From positions 1-41,341 of the forward strand of contig DATBEM010000109.1 in assembly GCA_036276115.1 (NCBI GenBank): 41,341 nucleotides of DNA, read 5' to 3'. The position numbers and the translations under genes were made by a program. The notes beneath the pieces were generated by a model that saw nothing but the letters and a program-made list of their open reading frames with translations, had not been told where the DNA came from and made no database searches. Below are positions 14,756 to 22,273 of the stretch, piece by piece (positions within the stretch are counted from its first letter, which is position 1; the number at the start of each line of letters is the position of its first letter). Source of the stretch: Trebonia sp036276115. Its GTDB lineage: Bacteria; Actinomycetota; Actinomycetes; Streptosporangiales; Streptosporangiaceae.

Positions 14756-15658
14756 CTACTTCAGCTGGGACTCCAGTCCCTTGACGGTCGCGGTGCACGC
14801 GCTCGCGGGCTGGTTGCCGGTCAGCTCGCAGATCGCGGCGGTGGTGAAGTTGGCGGCCGACAAGATGGCCTTCCCGTTCGCGCTCGTCGGGTCCTTGAGG
14901 TCGCTGGCGATCTTCGACCAGGTGCCCGACAGGTTCGATGGGCCTAGCATCGGCAGGTCACCGACCTGGACGTACTTGCCGCCGTAGTCGATGAAGGGGA
15001 TGGAGCCGTTGGGGTCGTTCGCCTTCACCAGGGCCTGCTGGGCGGCGGTCGGCGTCTGCAGCGGGGTATAGCCGTTCGCGTCCGGGACGTTGGTCGTCTC
15101 CTCCACCGGGGTGAAGGTGACGTACTTGCTCGTGTAGGTCGAGCCGTAGAACGTCCAGGTCGGGATGTTGGCGGGCGAGTCCGTGGTGGAGGAGTGGACC
15201 GTCTTCAGGCCGGTGAACGTCCCGAACCGGCTGAGGGCGACGACCATGCCCCAGCGGGCGGCGGCGCAGTACGGGCAGTACTCGGCGCCGTCATAGAAGA
15301 TCTCCGGCTTGCCGTTGGAGGTCAGGGCGGCGGCGGTGATCGGCTTGATGGCGGACGACAGGCTGCTGCCGCCGTCCCCGGCCTTGTCCAGGGTGGCGGC
15401 CGGCACCTTCGTGACATCGTTGACGACGCTGGTGAGGGCGGCGCCGGTCGGGCCGTTGCTCGCCCCGCCCGCCACGTTGCTGCTGTGGGAGTTCGCCTTG
15501 ACGAGGACGAACGCGACGACGATGACGATGACGGCGAGAACTGCCCCGCCCGCGATGAACAGCCGCCGTTGCTGCTCGCGACGGCGCTCGACCGCGCGCT
15601 GCGCCGCTATGCGGTCACGCCGGTGGACATCCGTTTTGGTCCTGCTCGCCTTGCCCAC
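14756..15658 (-). CDS. DUF929 membrane-anchored thioredoxin-like protein
   Basis: The 300-residue protein has a basic N-tail (MGKASRTKTDVHRRDRIAAQ), one membrane segment (about 33-55, LFIAGGAVLAVIVIVVAFVLV), and an extracytoplasmic domain with a CxxC at 128-131 (FYDGAEYCPYCAAARWGMVVAL). DUF929 proteins are thioredoxin-fold; the C-terminal part includes PFIDYGGKYVQVG and two further Cys (ICELTGNQPASACTATV) that may form a structural disulphide. With VKOR downstream it would form an oxidative-folding pair. GTG 15658 is chosen because the MGKAS start is typical; the frame stays open to 15712. Confidence 0.82.
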   Translation of the reverse strand: MGKASRTKTDVHRRDRIAAQRAVERRREQQRRLFIAGGAVLAVIVIVVAFVLVKANSHSSNVAGGASNGPTGAALTSVVNDVTKVPAATLDKAGDGGSSLSSAIKPITAAALTSNGKPEIFYDGAEYCPYCAAARWGMVVALSRFGTFTGLKTVHSSTTDSPANIPTWTFYGSTYTSKYVTFTPVEETTNVPDANGYTPLQTPTAAQQALVKANDPNGSIPFIDYGGKYVQVGDLPMLGPSNLSGTWSKIASDLKDPTSANGKAILSAANFTTAAICELTGNQPASACTATVKGLESQLK

Positions 15659-15744
15659 TGCGTGGCCCAGCCTTCCGGTCAGCACTGATACATCGTCGGA
15701 CGCGGGGAACAACGTCGCTCGTATCCCGCAACGATACTGACATC

Positions 15745-15750
15745 ATCTTA
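15745..15750 (-). promoter_or_regulatory. Possible -10 for the DUF929-VKOR genes
   Basis: On the minus strand TAAGAT, within a GTCATAAGATGATGTC context, about 90 bp before GTG 15658. No matching -35 is visible. Confidence 0.25.
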
Positions 15751-16478
15751 TGACGTACGGGTGCGCTGATCCCTGAAAATTTGCTCAAGGAATGCTCTGC
15801 TCCCGGTGACCGGCGGCCCTCCGGGTGGCCCGGCGGCCCTCCTGGTGGCCCCGCGGCCTTCGCGCTGGCGCCCGCCGGCCCGGGCGGGCCCCCGGCGCCG
15901 CCGCCCGCCGGCCCGGACGCGGCGATCGCTGGCGCCGCCGCTATTGCGCAGCCTATTGCGCGGCGGCCGTCGCCGCCCGCGGCGACGTGCTGGCGCCCGC
16001 GCCGCGCTCATCCGGGCCCGGCCCGGGCACCGCACTTGACGATTGCGCAATTTCCTTTGGCATTGCGTCGGTGCCTCGGCAATGACTTTGCTGGGCCGCG
16101 GCCGCCTTGACATTTACCATGATTTCAGATCTGATAACGCCCCGGTAATGCCTCGATTACTGATAGGCGTAATGGCCCGGACCTGGCCGGCGAGGCCGTG
16201 ATCGCCCGGGCGGACGGCCAGTGCCGCGCGCCGGCCCGGGGCCGTGCCCGGCGACGCCGTTCGTGGCCTTCCGCGCCGCCGGGCGGCGCCGCTGACCTCG
16301 CCGCACGGTCGGCGGAGCGGGCTGCCGCGCAGCCAGCCGAGGCGACAAGCGAAAACGAGCAGCGATGGTCATCGTGACCTAGCGTAAAGCCATGCTTACG
16401 GAAAGAAATGCCCGTGAGGTTGGTCACTTACGCTACTTCTCGCCCTGGGCAGGTAGCGCCGCTGTTTTAGTGACGCGG

Positions 16479-16501
16479 CCCGGTAACGCCGCCCGGTAAC
16501 G
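16479..16501 (+). promoter_or_regulatory. Direct repeat CCCGGTAACG, 13-bp period
   Basis: Two identical 10-mers at 16479-16488 and 16492-16501, with a one-mismatch copy at 16141-16150. SARP regulators bind short direct repeats near their target promoters, so autoregulation by the downstream gene is possible. This is inference from spacing and position only. Confidence 0.35.
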
Positions 16502-16636
16502 AGGCTGTTCGGAAGCCGAACCGATGGGCGCCGGGATCCGGCGCGGCTAGCTACTACGCTAGCGAAGTTAACTGCCAGTCCCCGCGGCGGGAGTGAGGGG
16601 GGGCGTCGCGGGGACCGGCATGTATCTATTGATAAT

Positions 16637-16689
16637 GGGTCTATCTCCATGCGATCTAGATTTTTCCTAGATGACCCACTACAGGTGGG
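16637..16689. promoter_or_regulatory. Nested palindromes upstream of the AfsR-like gene
   Basis: ATCTAG (16654-16659) and CTAGAT (16667-16672) flank ATTTTTC; outer GGGTC (16637-16641) and GACCC (16673-16677) also pair. Next to it CCCAC (16675-16679) and GTGGG (16685-16689) flank TACAG. The AT-rich block lies 70-120 bp before the start codon and probably holds operator or leader structures. Confidence 0.45.
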
Positions 16690-16754
16690 GTAGTCTCTGA
16701 ATCGGCGTGCTTGATAGCGTGCCGTAGCGTTCTGATGAAGGGGGCGGAGCGGCC

Positions 16755-19700
16755 GTGATGCCGCTGCGGGTGGGCGTTCTAGGGCCCGTATGCGCGTGGC
16801 GTCCCGTTGGGGACGCCGCGGTTTCAGGCAGGTCTGCCCCGGGCAGCCCCGCCTCGATGACGGCTGCCCAGGTAACCCCGGCCACCCCGGCCACCGCAGG
16901 CGCCTTTCCCCGTGGCACCGTCCCTACCCGTGGCACCGTCCCTAATGGCGCCGTTCCCAGCGTCACCGTGATCGGCGGCACCGTCCTCGGGGGCACTGCC
17001 GCTGGCGTCAGCGCGGCTAGCCGCGCGGGCACCGAGGAAGCACTCGTGCTCGGGCAGCCCCGCCAGCTCGCGGTCTTCGGGATGCTGGCCTGCCGCGCGA
17101 ACCGGGTCGTGTCCCGGGCGGACCTCATTGACGGCGTCTGGGGCGACGAGCCGCCCGCCAGCGCCGAGGGCGGGATCTACAACTACGTGGCCGGGCTGCG
17201 CCGGGTCCTGGAGCCGGACCGGCGGCGCGACATGGACCGGGCCCGCGGCGGCGAGTCCGTCCGGCTGCTGGTCTCGGTCGGCGGCGGCTACATGCTGCGG
17301 CTGGAGCCGGGAGCGCTCGACGCGGTGAGCTTCGAGCAGGGCATGGCGCGCTTCCGGGCGCTGCGCGCGGCGGGTGACTTCGCCGGGGCCGGGCTGGCCC
17401 TGACCGAGGCGCTCGACCTGTGGCGGGGCGAGGCGTTCGCGGGCGTCCCGGGCCCCTTCGCCGAGGCCGAGCGGATGCGGCTCGGCGAGCTGCGGACGGC
17501 GGCGGCCGAGGACCGGGCCGACCTGCTGCTCGCCACCGGGCAAGCCGACGTGGCGGTCGCTGACCTGACGACGCTGGTGACCGAGCACCCGCTGCGGGAG
17601 CGCGCCCGGGCACTGCAGATGGTCGCGCTGTACCGGTGCGGCCGGCAGGCTGACGCGCTCCAGGTCTTCCAGGAGGCGCGGTCCCGGCTGGCCGAGGACC
17701 TCGGCATCGATCCCGGTCCCGACCTGTCCCGTGTCTACCAGCAGGTGCTCACGCTGGACCCGGCCCTGGACGGCCCGGCCGGACGCGAGCAGCCGGCGTT
17801 CCTGTCGGCCCCGGTGGCGGCGCCGGCCGCGCCCGTCGTGGCCGAGCCCGCGGGCCCGGTCCCCGCCCAGCTCCCGCATGAGGTCACCGGCTTCGCCGGG
17901 CGATCCACCGAGCTCGCCTGGCTGCACTCCATGCTCGACGGCGACTGGGACGCCACCGCGCCCGGCGTGCCGGTCGTCATCATCGCCGGGACCGCCGGGG
18001 TGGGCAAGACCTCGCTGGCGGTGCGGTTCTCGCGGGAGGCGGCCGGCCGCTTCCCCGACGGCCAGCTGTACGTGAACCTGCGCGGCTTTGACCCGTCGGG
18101 CGCCCCGACCGATCCCGGCACCGTGCTGCGCGGCTTCCTGGAGGCCCTCGGGGTGCCGAGCACCCAGGTGCCGGCCGACCTGGACACGCTGACGGGCCTG
18201 TTCCGCAGCCTGCTCGACGGCAAGCGGGTCCTGCTCCTGCTCGACAACGCCCGCACCGCCGCCCAGGTCCGCCCCCTGCTGCCGGGCAGTCCGGGCTGCA
18301 TGGTCGTGATCACCAGCCGCGACCAGCTGGCCGGCCTGGTCGCGGCCGACGGCGCCCGGCTCCTGCCGCTCGACGTGCTGTCGGAGTACGAGGCGCGGGA
18401 GCTGCTGACGGCCCGCCTGGGCGCCGACCGGGTCAGCGCCGAGCCCGCCGCCACCAGTGAGCTCATCCGGCAGTCCGCCGGCCTCCCGCTTGCCTTGAGC
18501 GTGGCCAGCGCGCGGGCCGTCACCCGGCCAGGGATCACCCTCGCGGCCCTGACGGCCGAGCTGCGGGACGCGCGGGTCCGGCTGGACCCCCTGGAGGCCG
18601 ACGACGTGGCGACGGACCTGCGGGCCGTCTTCTCCTGGTCGATGGCCCGGCTGAGCGAGCCCGCCGCGCGGATGTTCCGGCTGCTGGGGGTGGTGCCCGA
18701 GCCCGACGTGTCCGTCCCGGTGGCGGCCAGCGTGGCCGGCATCCCGCACTCCGCGGCCCGGTCGGCGCTGGCCGAGCTCGGCCGCGCGTCGCTGCTGACC
18801 GAGGACGAGCACGGCCGGTTCGGCTGCCATGACCTGCTGCGGGCCTACGCCGCCGAGCAGGCCCTCGCGACCGACGGCGACGCCGAGATCGAGGCGACTC
18901 AGTTCCGGTTGCTCGACCACTACCTGCGCAGCGCCCACGAGGCGATGGAGAGCGTGTACCCGGCCCGGGCCAAGATCATCTTGCCGCCGGTGCTGGCGGG
19001 CGTCACGCCCGAGCGGGTCACCGGCTACGACAACGTGATCGGCTGGTTCCGGGCCGAGCAGAAGGGCCTCATGGCGGCCGTGGGGCTGGCCGGGGACCGG
19101 GGAGCGCGCGACAGCGTCGCCGACGTGTACGCCTGGCAGCTTGCCTGGAGCTGCGCCCCGACGATGATCCGGCTCGGGCACTGGCTGGACATCGCCGCCG
19201 CCCTGCGCACGGGGCTGGCCTCGGCTGACCGGCTGGGCGACCTGGTCGGCCGGGGGCAGATGCACTACGAGCTCGGCTATGCCTGCTCTCGCCTGGGCGA
19301 GTTCACCGAGGCGGACTGGAACCTGCGGCGCGCGCTGGAGGTCTTCACCATCTCCGGCGACTGGGCGGGCGTGGGCCTGGCCCACCACGGCCTCACGCTG
19401 CTGTACGACGACCAGGCCCGCTATGGCGACGCCCTCCCGCACGCGCAGGAGGCGCTGCGGCTGCGGACCTCGTTCGGCGACCGGCCGCTCGTCGCCTACG
19501 CGGAGAACACGGTCGGCTGGATCTACGCCAACCTCGGCCAGCACGACGAGGCCCTGCGGCACTGCCAGCGCGCCCTGGAGCTGCACCTGGAGTCCGGCGC
19601 CCGCAGCGGCGTGGCCGACACCCTCGACAGCCTCGGCTTCGCCTGGGCGGGCCTAGGGGACCACGAGCAGGCCGTCGCTCACTACCAGCAGGCGGTGGAG

Positions 19701-19895
19701 ATCTTCCGGGAGATCGGCGACCCCCGGGGCGAGTCCACCTCCCTGGCGGGCCTCGGCGACGCCTACCTTGCCCTCGGCGACCAGGGCGAGGCCCGGCGCA
19801 GCTGGGAGCGGGCCCTCGCGCTGCTGACGGACATGCCCGGCGGCGACATCGCCCCGGTCCGCACCCGCCTGGCCAGCCTGGCCCAGGCAGGCTAA
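16755..19895 (+). CDS. AfsR/SARP-type regulator: OmpR-like wHTH, BTAD, NB-ARC, TPR
   Basis: A 1046-residue regulator. The N-terminal winged helix (about 1-185) reads RVGVLGPV, then after an unusual insertion LGQPRQLAVFGMLACRANRVVSRADLIDGVWGD and LLVSVGGGYMLRL; BTAD (about 190-335) contains DLWRGEAF, AAAEDRADLLLATGQADVAVADL, LGIDPGPDL; NB-ARC (about 375-680) has P-loop IAGTAGVGKTSLAVRF, Walker B RVLLLLDNA, VITSRD, AGLPLALSV; TPRs (about 820-1040) include ALPHAQEALRLR, EALRHCQRALELH, EQAVAHYQQAVEIF. Such proteins activate secondary-metabolism or differentiation genes using ATP and protein contacts. The wHTH is split by about 65 residues of GTVP-type repeats (about 25-90). No biosynthetic cluster adjoins it, so the target is unknown. 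GTG 16755 and ATG 16758 are both usable. Confidence 0.9.
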   Translation: MMPLRVGVLGPVCAWRPVGDAAVSGRSAPGSPASMTAAQVTPATPATAGAFPRGTVPTRGTVPNGAVPSVTVIGGTVLGGTAAGVSAASRAGTEEALVLGQPRQLAVFGMLACRANRVVSRADLIDGVWGDEPPASAEGGIYNYVAGLRRVLEPDRRRDMDRARGGESVRLLVSVGGGYMLRLEPGALDAVSFEQGMARFRALRAAGDFAGAGLALTEALDLWRGEAFAGVPGPFAEAERMRLGELRTAAAEDRADLLLATGQADVAVADLTTLVTEHPLRERARALQMVALYRCGRQADALQVFQEARSRLAEDLGIDPGPDLSRVYQQVLTLDPALDGPAGREQPAFLSAPVAAPAAPVVAEPAGPVPAQLPHEVTGFAGRSTELAWLHSMLDGDWDATAPGVPVVIIAGTAGVGKTSLAVRFSREAAGRFPDGQLYVNLRGFDPSGAPTDPGTVLRGFLEALGVPSTQVPADLDTLTGLFRSLLDGKRVLLLLDNARTAAQVRPLLPGSPGCMVVITSRDQLAGLVAADGARLLPLDVLSEYEARELLTARLGADRVSAEPAATSELIRQSAGLPLALSVASARAVTRPGITLAALTAELRDARVRLDPLEADDVATDLRAVFSWSMARLSEPAARMFRLLGVVPEPDVSVPVAASVAGIPHSAARSALAELGRASLLTEDEHGRFGCHDLLRAYAAEQALATDGDAEIEATQFRLLDHYLRSAHEAMESVYPARAKIILPPVLAGVTPERVTGYDNVIGWFRAEQKGLMAAVGLAGDRGARDSVADVYAWQLAWSCAPTMIRLGHWLDIAAALRTGLASADRLGDLVGRGQMHYELGYACSRLGEFTEADWNLRRALEVFTISGDWAGVGLAHHGLTLLYDDQARYGDALPHAQEALRLRTSFGDRPLVAYAENTVGWIYANLGQHDEALRHCQRALELHLESGARSGVADTLDSLGFAWAGLGDHEQAVAHYQQAVEIFREIGDPRGESTSLAGLGDAYLALGDQGEARRSWERALALLTDMPGGDIAPVRTRLASLAQAG
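16908..17003 (+). repeat. Coding minisatellite splitting the AfsR-like wHTH
   Basis: Imperfect 15-18-bp units of GGCACCGTCCCT..CGT type encode GTVPTRGTVPNGAVP and GGTVLGGTA. They sit between the first beta strand (VLGP) and the residues that usually follow directly (GxPKQRAVLA). Confidence 0.65.
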
Positions 19896-19991
19896 CCCGC
19901 CCCGCCCCGCGCGGCCTCGCGCGGCCTCGCGTACCTCGCCCGGCAAGCCCCGCCCCGGGGGGCTGCCCGTCTCGCGCCACCAGCGACCATG

Positions 19992-20027
19992 GCTGATAAC
20001 AGCAACAAAGCTGATAACAGCAACAAA
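19992..20027 (+). repeat. Perfect 18-bp tandem repeat
   Basis: GCTGATAACAGCAACAAA occurs twice back to back (19992-20009, 20010-20027). Its core GATAACAGCAA recurs at 20128 and at 2577, each time at the left edge of the dispersed repeat. Confidence 0.9.
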
Positions 20028-20127
20028 CCTCTCAGGCCAACTCCTCCATCGGCCGCGCGGCGCCCATGATTGCCGTCGGTTCGCTTCACTTATGCGTCTA
20101 ATCGACGGCAGTTCCAGCCTCCCATCT

Positions 20128-20272
20128 GATAACAGCAAGAGAGGACGGGGTCGCCCCCCGGGAGGAAGCAGTGCTGAGGAGGGCGCCGCGCGCCGCCTGG
20201 ACTGAGCGGAGCGAGGGAAGGCGGCGCGCCGGAAGGCGCCCGGATCGGGGGTACGGGGGGTCGGCCCCCGGG
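20128..20272 (+). repeat. Dispersed GC-rich repeat, copy 3 (intergenic)
   Basis: Begins with GATAACAGCAAGA (20128-20140) as in copy 1, has its own GGGGTCGCCCCCC hairpin near the left end, shares GCCTGGACTGAGCG, GCGAGGGAAG and CGGCGCGCC with copies 1 and 2, and ends in GGGGGGTCGGCCCCCGGG. It is shorter than the others (about 145 bp). Confidence 0.8.
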
Positions 20273-20281
20273 TAAACACAG

Positions 20282-20878
20282 CTAGACGCGGGCGACGATC
20301 AGGGTTGCCAGCAGGAGCGCGACGAGGGCGCCCGCGCCGTGCAGGAGCATCAGGCGGGGCGTGAACGTCATCGCGTACCGGTCCGGGTTCTCGCGGCGGG
20401 CGCCCCGGGCGTTCGCGATCGCCCAGGACACCCCGGCCACGATCGCGCCGACCACGATGCCGAGCGCGATCGCGCCGAGGATCCAGGTCCGGGTCAGCAC
20501 GTAGCCGATGAACATGCCGAAGCCGAGGATGCCCAGCAGCGGGTGGATGAACTCGGCCAGCGCCCGCAAGCCCGGGATCGGCTCGGCCTTCGCCCGGGCG
20601 AGCGACGGCGGGTCGAACAGCTCGCGGGGCCCCGGCTGGACCGCCCGCAGGCCGAGCACGGAGGCGGGACCGGGCGCCGGCTGCGGCCCCGGGCCGCCCG
20701 GGGCCACCCGGGCCTCGGCCGCCAGGGCGCCCACGGGTGCCGGATCGCCGCCGCCTGCCGCCGCGGGCTGTCCCGGCCTGGCCTCCTGCCCTGGCGGGAC
20801 GACCCGGGTGCTGGTGATCAGCATGTAGACGCCTGCGGCGACGGTGAACGTCCAGACGACGAGGGCGACGATGGCCAT
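20282..20878 (-). CDS. Membrane protein of unknown function
   Basis: The 198-residue protein has one N-terminal membrane segment (about 2-22, IVALVVWTFTVAAGVYMLI), a Pro/Gly/Ala-rich loop (30-85), and three C-terminal segments (about 106-128 HPLLGILGFGMFIGYVL, 130-152 WILGAIALGIVVGAIVAGVSW, 176-196 LLHGAGALVALLLATLIVA). I do not recognise a family. It starts 18 bp after the serA stop on the same strand, so it is probably co-transcribed with serA; no functional link is obvious. A start codon at 20878 follows a GGCGGGGCA-type leader. Confidence 0.7.
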   Translation of the reverse strand: MAIVALVVWTFTVAAGVYMLITSTRVVPPGQEARPGQPAAAGGGDPAPVGALAAEARVAPGGPGPQPAPGPASVLGLRAVQPGPRELFDPPSLARAKAEPIPGLRALAEFIHPLLGILGFGMFIGYVLTRTWILGAIALGIVVGAIVAGVSWAIANARGARRENPDRYAMTFTPRLMLLHGAGALVALLLATLIVARV

Positions 20879-20896
20879 GATGAAATGCCCCGCCGG

Positions 20897-22129
20897 CTAC
20901 GCCGCGATGGTGCGCAGCCGGATGGTCACGTCCATCCGGCGCAGTTCCTCGAGCACCTCGTCGCTGTAGGAGGTGCCGATGTCGGTGATCACGTAGCCGT
21001 GCTCGTCCTTGGTCCGCAGCAGTTGCCCCTCGACGTTGACGCCGTGGTCGGCCAGGATCCGGTTGATCGAGGCGAGCACGCCGGGGACGTTCTTGTGCAG
21101 GTGGATGAGGCGGTGCGTGCCCGGCATGGCCGGCAGCGCCACGCCGGGCATGTTCACCGACATCGCGGTCGCGCCCGCGGTCGCGAAGTCGATGAGCTTG
21201 CCCGAGACGAACTCGCCGATGTCCAGCTGCGCCTCCTCGGTCGACCCGCCGATGTGCGGGGTGAGGATGACGTTCTTCAGCCCGCGCAGCTCCGAGGTGA
21301 ACTCATCGCCCCGGCCCCTGGGCTCGCTCGGGAACACGTCGATGGCGGCCCCGGCGAGGTGCCCTGACTCGATGTGGCGGCGCAGGGCCGCGTGGTCCAC
21401 CACGAACCCGCGCGACAGGTTCAGGAACAGCGAGCGGGCCCGCATGTGGGCGAACTCCTCCTCGCCGAAGAAGCCCCGGTTGCCGGGCCGCCCGTCCACG
21501 TGCAGGGTGACCGTCTCGGCCGACTGCAGCAGCTCCTCCAGGGTCGAGCAGCGCCGCGCGTTGCCGATCGCCAGCTTGTCGGCGATGTCGTAGAAGTACA
21601 CGGTCATGCCGAGCGCCTCGGCGATGACCGAGAGCTGGGTGCCGATGTTGCCGTAGCCGACGATGCCGAGCGAGCGGCCCCGGACCTCGTGGGCGCCGGC
21701 GGCCGACTTGTCCCAGTGGCCGGCGTGCATGCCCATGTTCTTCTCGGACAGCCGCCGGGCGAGCGAGATGAGCTCGGCGATCACGAGCTCCACCACGCTG
21801 CGGGTGTTGGAGAACGGCGCGTTGAACACGGCCACCCCGTGCCGGGCGGCGGCGGTGAGGTCCACCTGGTTGGTGCCGATGCAGAACGCGCCGACTGCCA
21901 GCAGCCGCGGCAGGCTCTCCAGGACGCGCTCAGTGACCTGCGTCTGGGACCGGATGCCGAGCAGGCTCACGTTGCGGGCGGCCTCGATGAGCTCGTCCTC
22001 GCCCAGCGACCGGGACTCCGTCTCGACCTGGTACCCGGCCTTCACCAGCCGGGCGGTGGCGTCCGGGTGGATGTTCTCGAGCAGCAGCGCCCGCTTGACC
22101 GCGTCCCTGACCACGCTATCCCCAGCCAA
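20897..22129 (-). CDS. serA: D-3-phosphoglycerate dehydrogenase with ACT domain
   Basis: First enzyme of serine synthesis, oxidising 3-phosphoglycerate with NAD. The 410-residue length and C-terminal ACT domain match the short, E. coli-like SerA class rather than the about 530-residue mycobacterial class. Motifs: LLGIRSQTQVTERVL, AFCIGTNQVDL, nucleotide-binding VGYGNIGTQLSVIAEALGM with the following acidic YDI, NLSRGFVVD (Arg), DVFPSEP (Glu) and TPHIGGSTEEAQ (catalytic His). The ACT part (about 335-410) reads HKNVPGVLASINRILADHGVNVEGQ and is a likely serine-feedback site. I take TTG 22129, which has GGAGAGGG just upstream; GTG 22114 is an alternative. It heads a probable operon with the following membrane protein. 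Confidence 0.93.
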   Translation of the reverse strand: MAGDSVVRDAVKRALLLENIHPDATARLVKAGYQVETESRSLGEDELIEAARNVSLLGIRSQTQVTERVLESLPRLLAVGAFCIGTNQVDLTAAARHGVAVFNAPFSNTRSVVELVIAELISLARRLSEKNMGMHAGHWDKSAAGAHEVRGRSLGIVGYGNIGTQLSVIAEALGMTVYFYDIADKLAIGNARRCSTLEELLQSAETVTLHVDGRPGNRGFFGEEEFAHMRARSLFLNLSRGFVVDHAALRRHIESGHLAGAAIDVFPSEPRGRGDEFTSELRGLKNVILTPHIGGSTEEAQLDIGEFVSGKLIDFATAGATAMSVNMPGVALPAMPGTHRLIHLHKNVPGVLASINRILADHGVNVEGQLLRTKDEHGYVITDIGTSYSDEVLEELRRMDVTIRLRTIAA

Positions 22130-22168
22130 AGCCCTCTCCCCGCATCGTGTGGCCGGTAAACTCCGGCT

Positions 22169-22174
22169 ACTGTA
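22169..22174 (-). promoter_or_regulatory. Possible -10 of serA
   Basis: TACAGT on the minus strand within GTTACGTACAGTAGCC, about 40 bp before the TTG start. No strong -35. Confidence 0.3.
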
Positions 22175-22207
22175 CGTAACACGCCTGAAACTACGCGACC
22201 AATGATA

Positions 22208-22239
22208 ACGGCCCGCCCGGAGCCGTCCGGGCGGGCCGT
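22208..22239 (-). terminator. Strong hairpin downstream of puuD-like gene
   Basis: ACGGCCCGCCCGG (22208-22220) and CCGGGCGGGCCGT (22227-22239) form 13 perfect pairs with a 6-nt loop. On the minus strand it follows the hydrolase stop by 34 bp and is followed by TATCATT. It separates that gene from serA. Confidence 0.8.
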
Positions 22240-22273
22240 GGGCACGCGGCTGGGATAACCCCTTTTAACGCGC

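Larger units (their letters stand above)
15713..16754. other. One-kilobase intergenic region with short repeats
   Basis: No convincing gene; the open frames in the GC-rich half are Arg/Pro-rich shadows. It holds a 20-bp tandem repeat (15811-15830, 15831-15850), a 12-bp tandem CTATTGCGCRGC (15941, 15953), the palindrome ATTGCGCAAT (16042-16051), three CCCGGTAAYG motifs (16141, 16479, 16492) and the palindromes listed separately. The last 130 bp are AT-rich and should contain the promoter of the AfsR-like gene. Confidence 0.6.
19896..20281. other. Intergenic region with tandem repeat and dispersed-repeat copy 3
   Basis: 386 bp between the convergent AfsR-like and membrane-protein genes. It holds an AT-rich perfect 18-bp tandem repeat, an AT-rich stretch (20030-20130), and copy 3 of the dispersed repeat. 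No gene is seen. Confidence 0.6.

Noticed and set aside
15748..16113. Possible 121-residue protein in the 1-kb intergenic region
   Set aside because: Extremely Arg/Pro/Gly-rich, no ribosome site, overlaps simple tandem repeats.
16824..19586. A 920-codon open frame antisense to the AfsR-like gene
   Set aside because: Its product is Gly/Arg/Gln/Pro-rich without motifs and mirrors the codon pattern of the sense gene; in very GC-rich DNA antisense frames stay open by chance.
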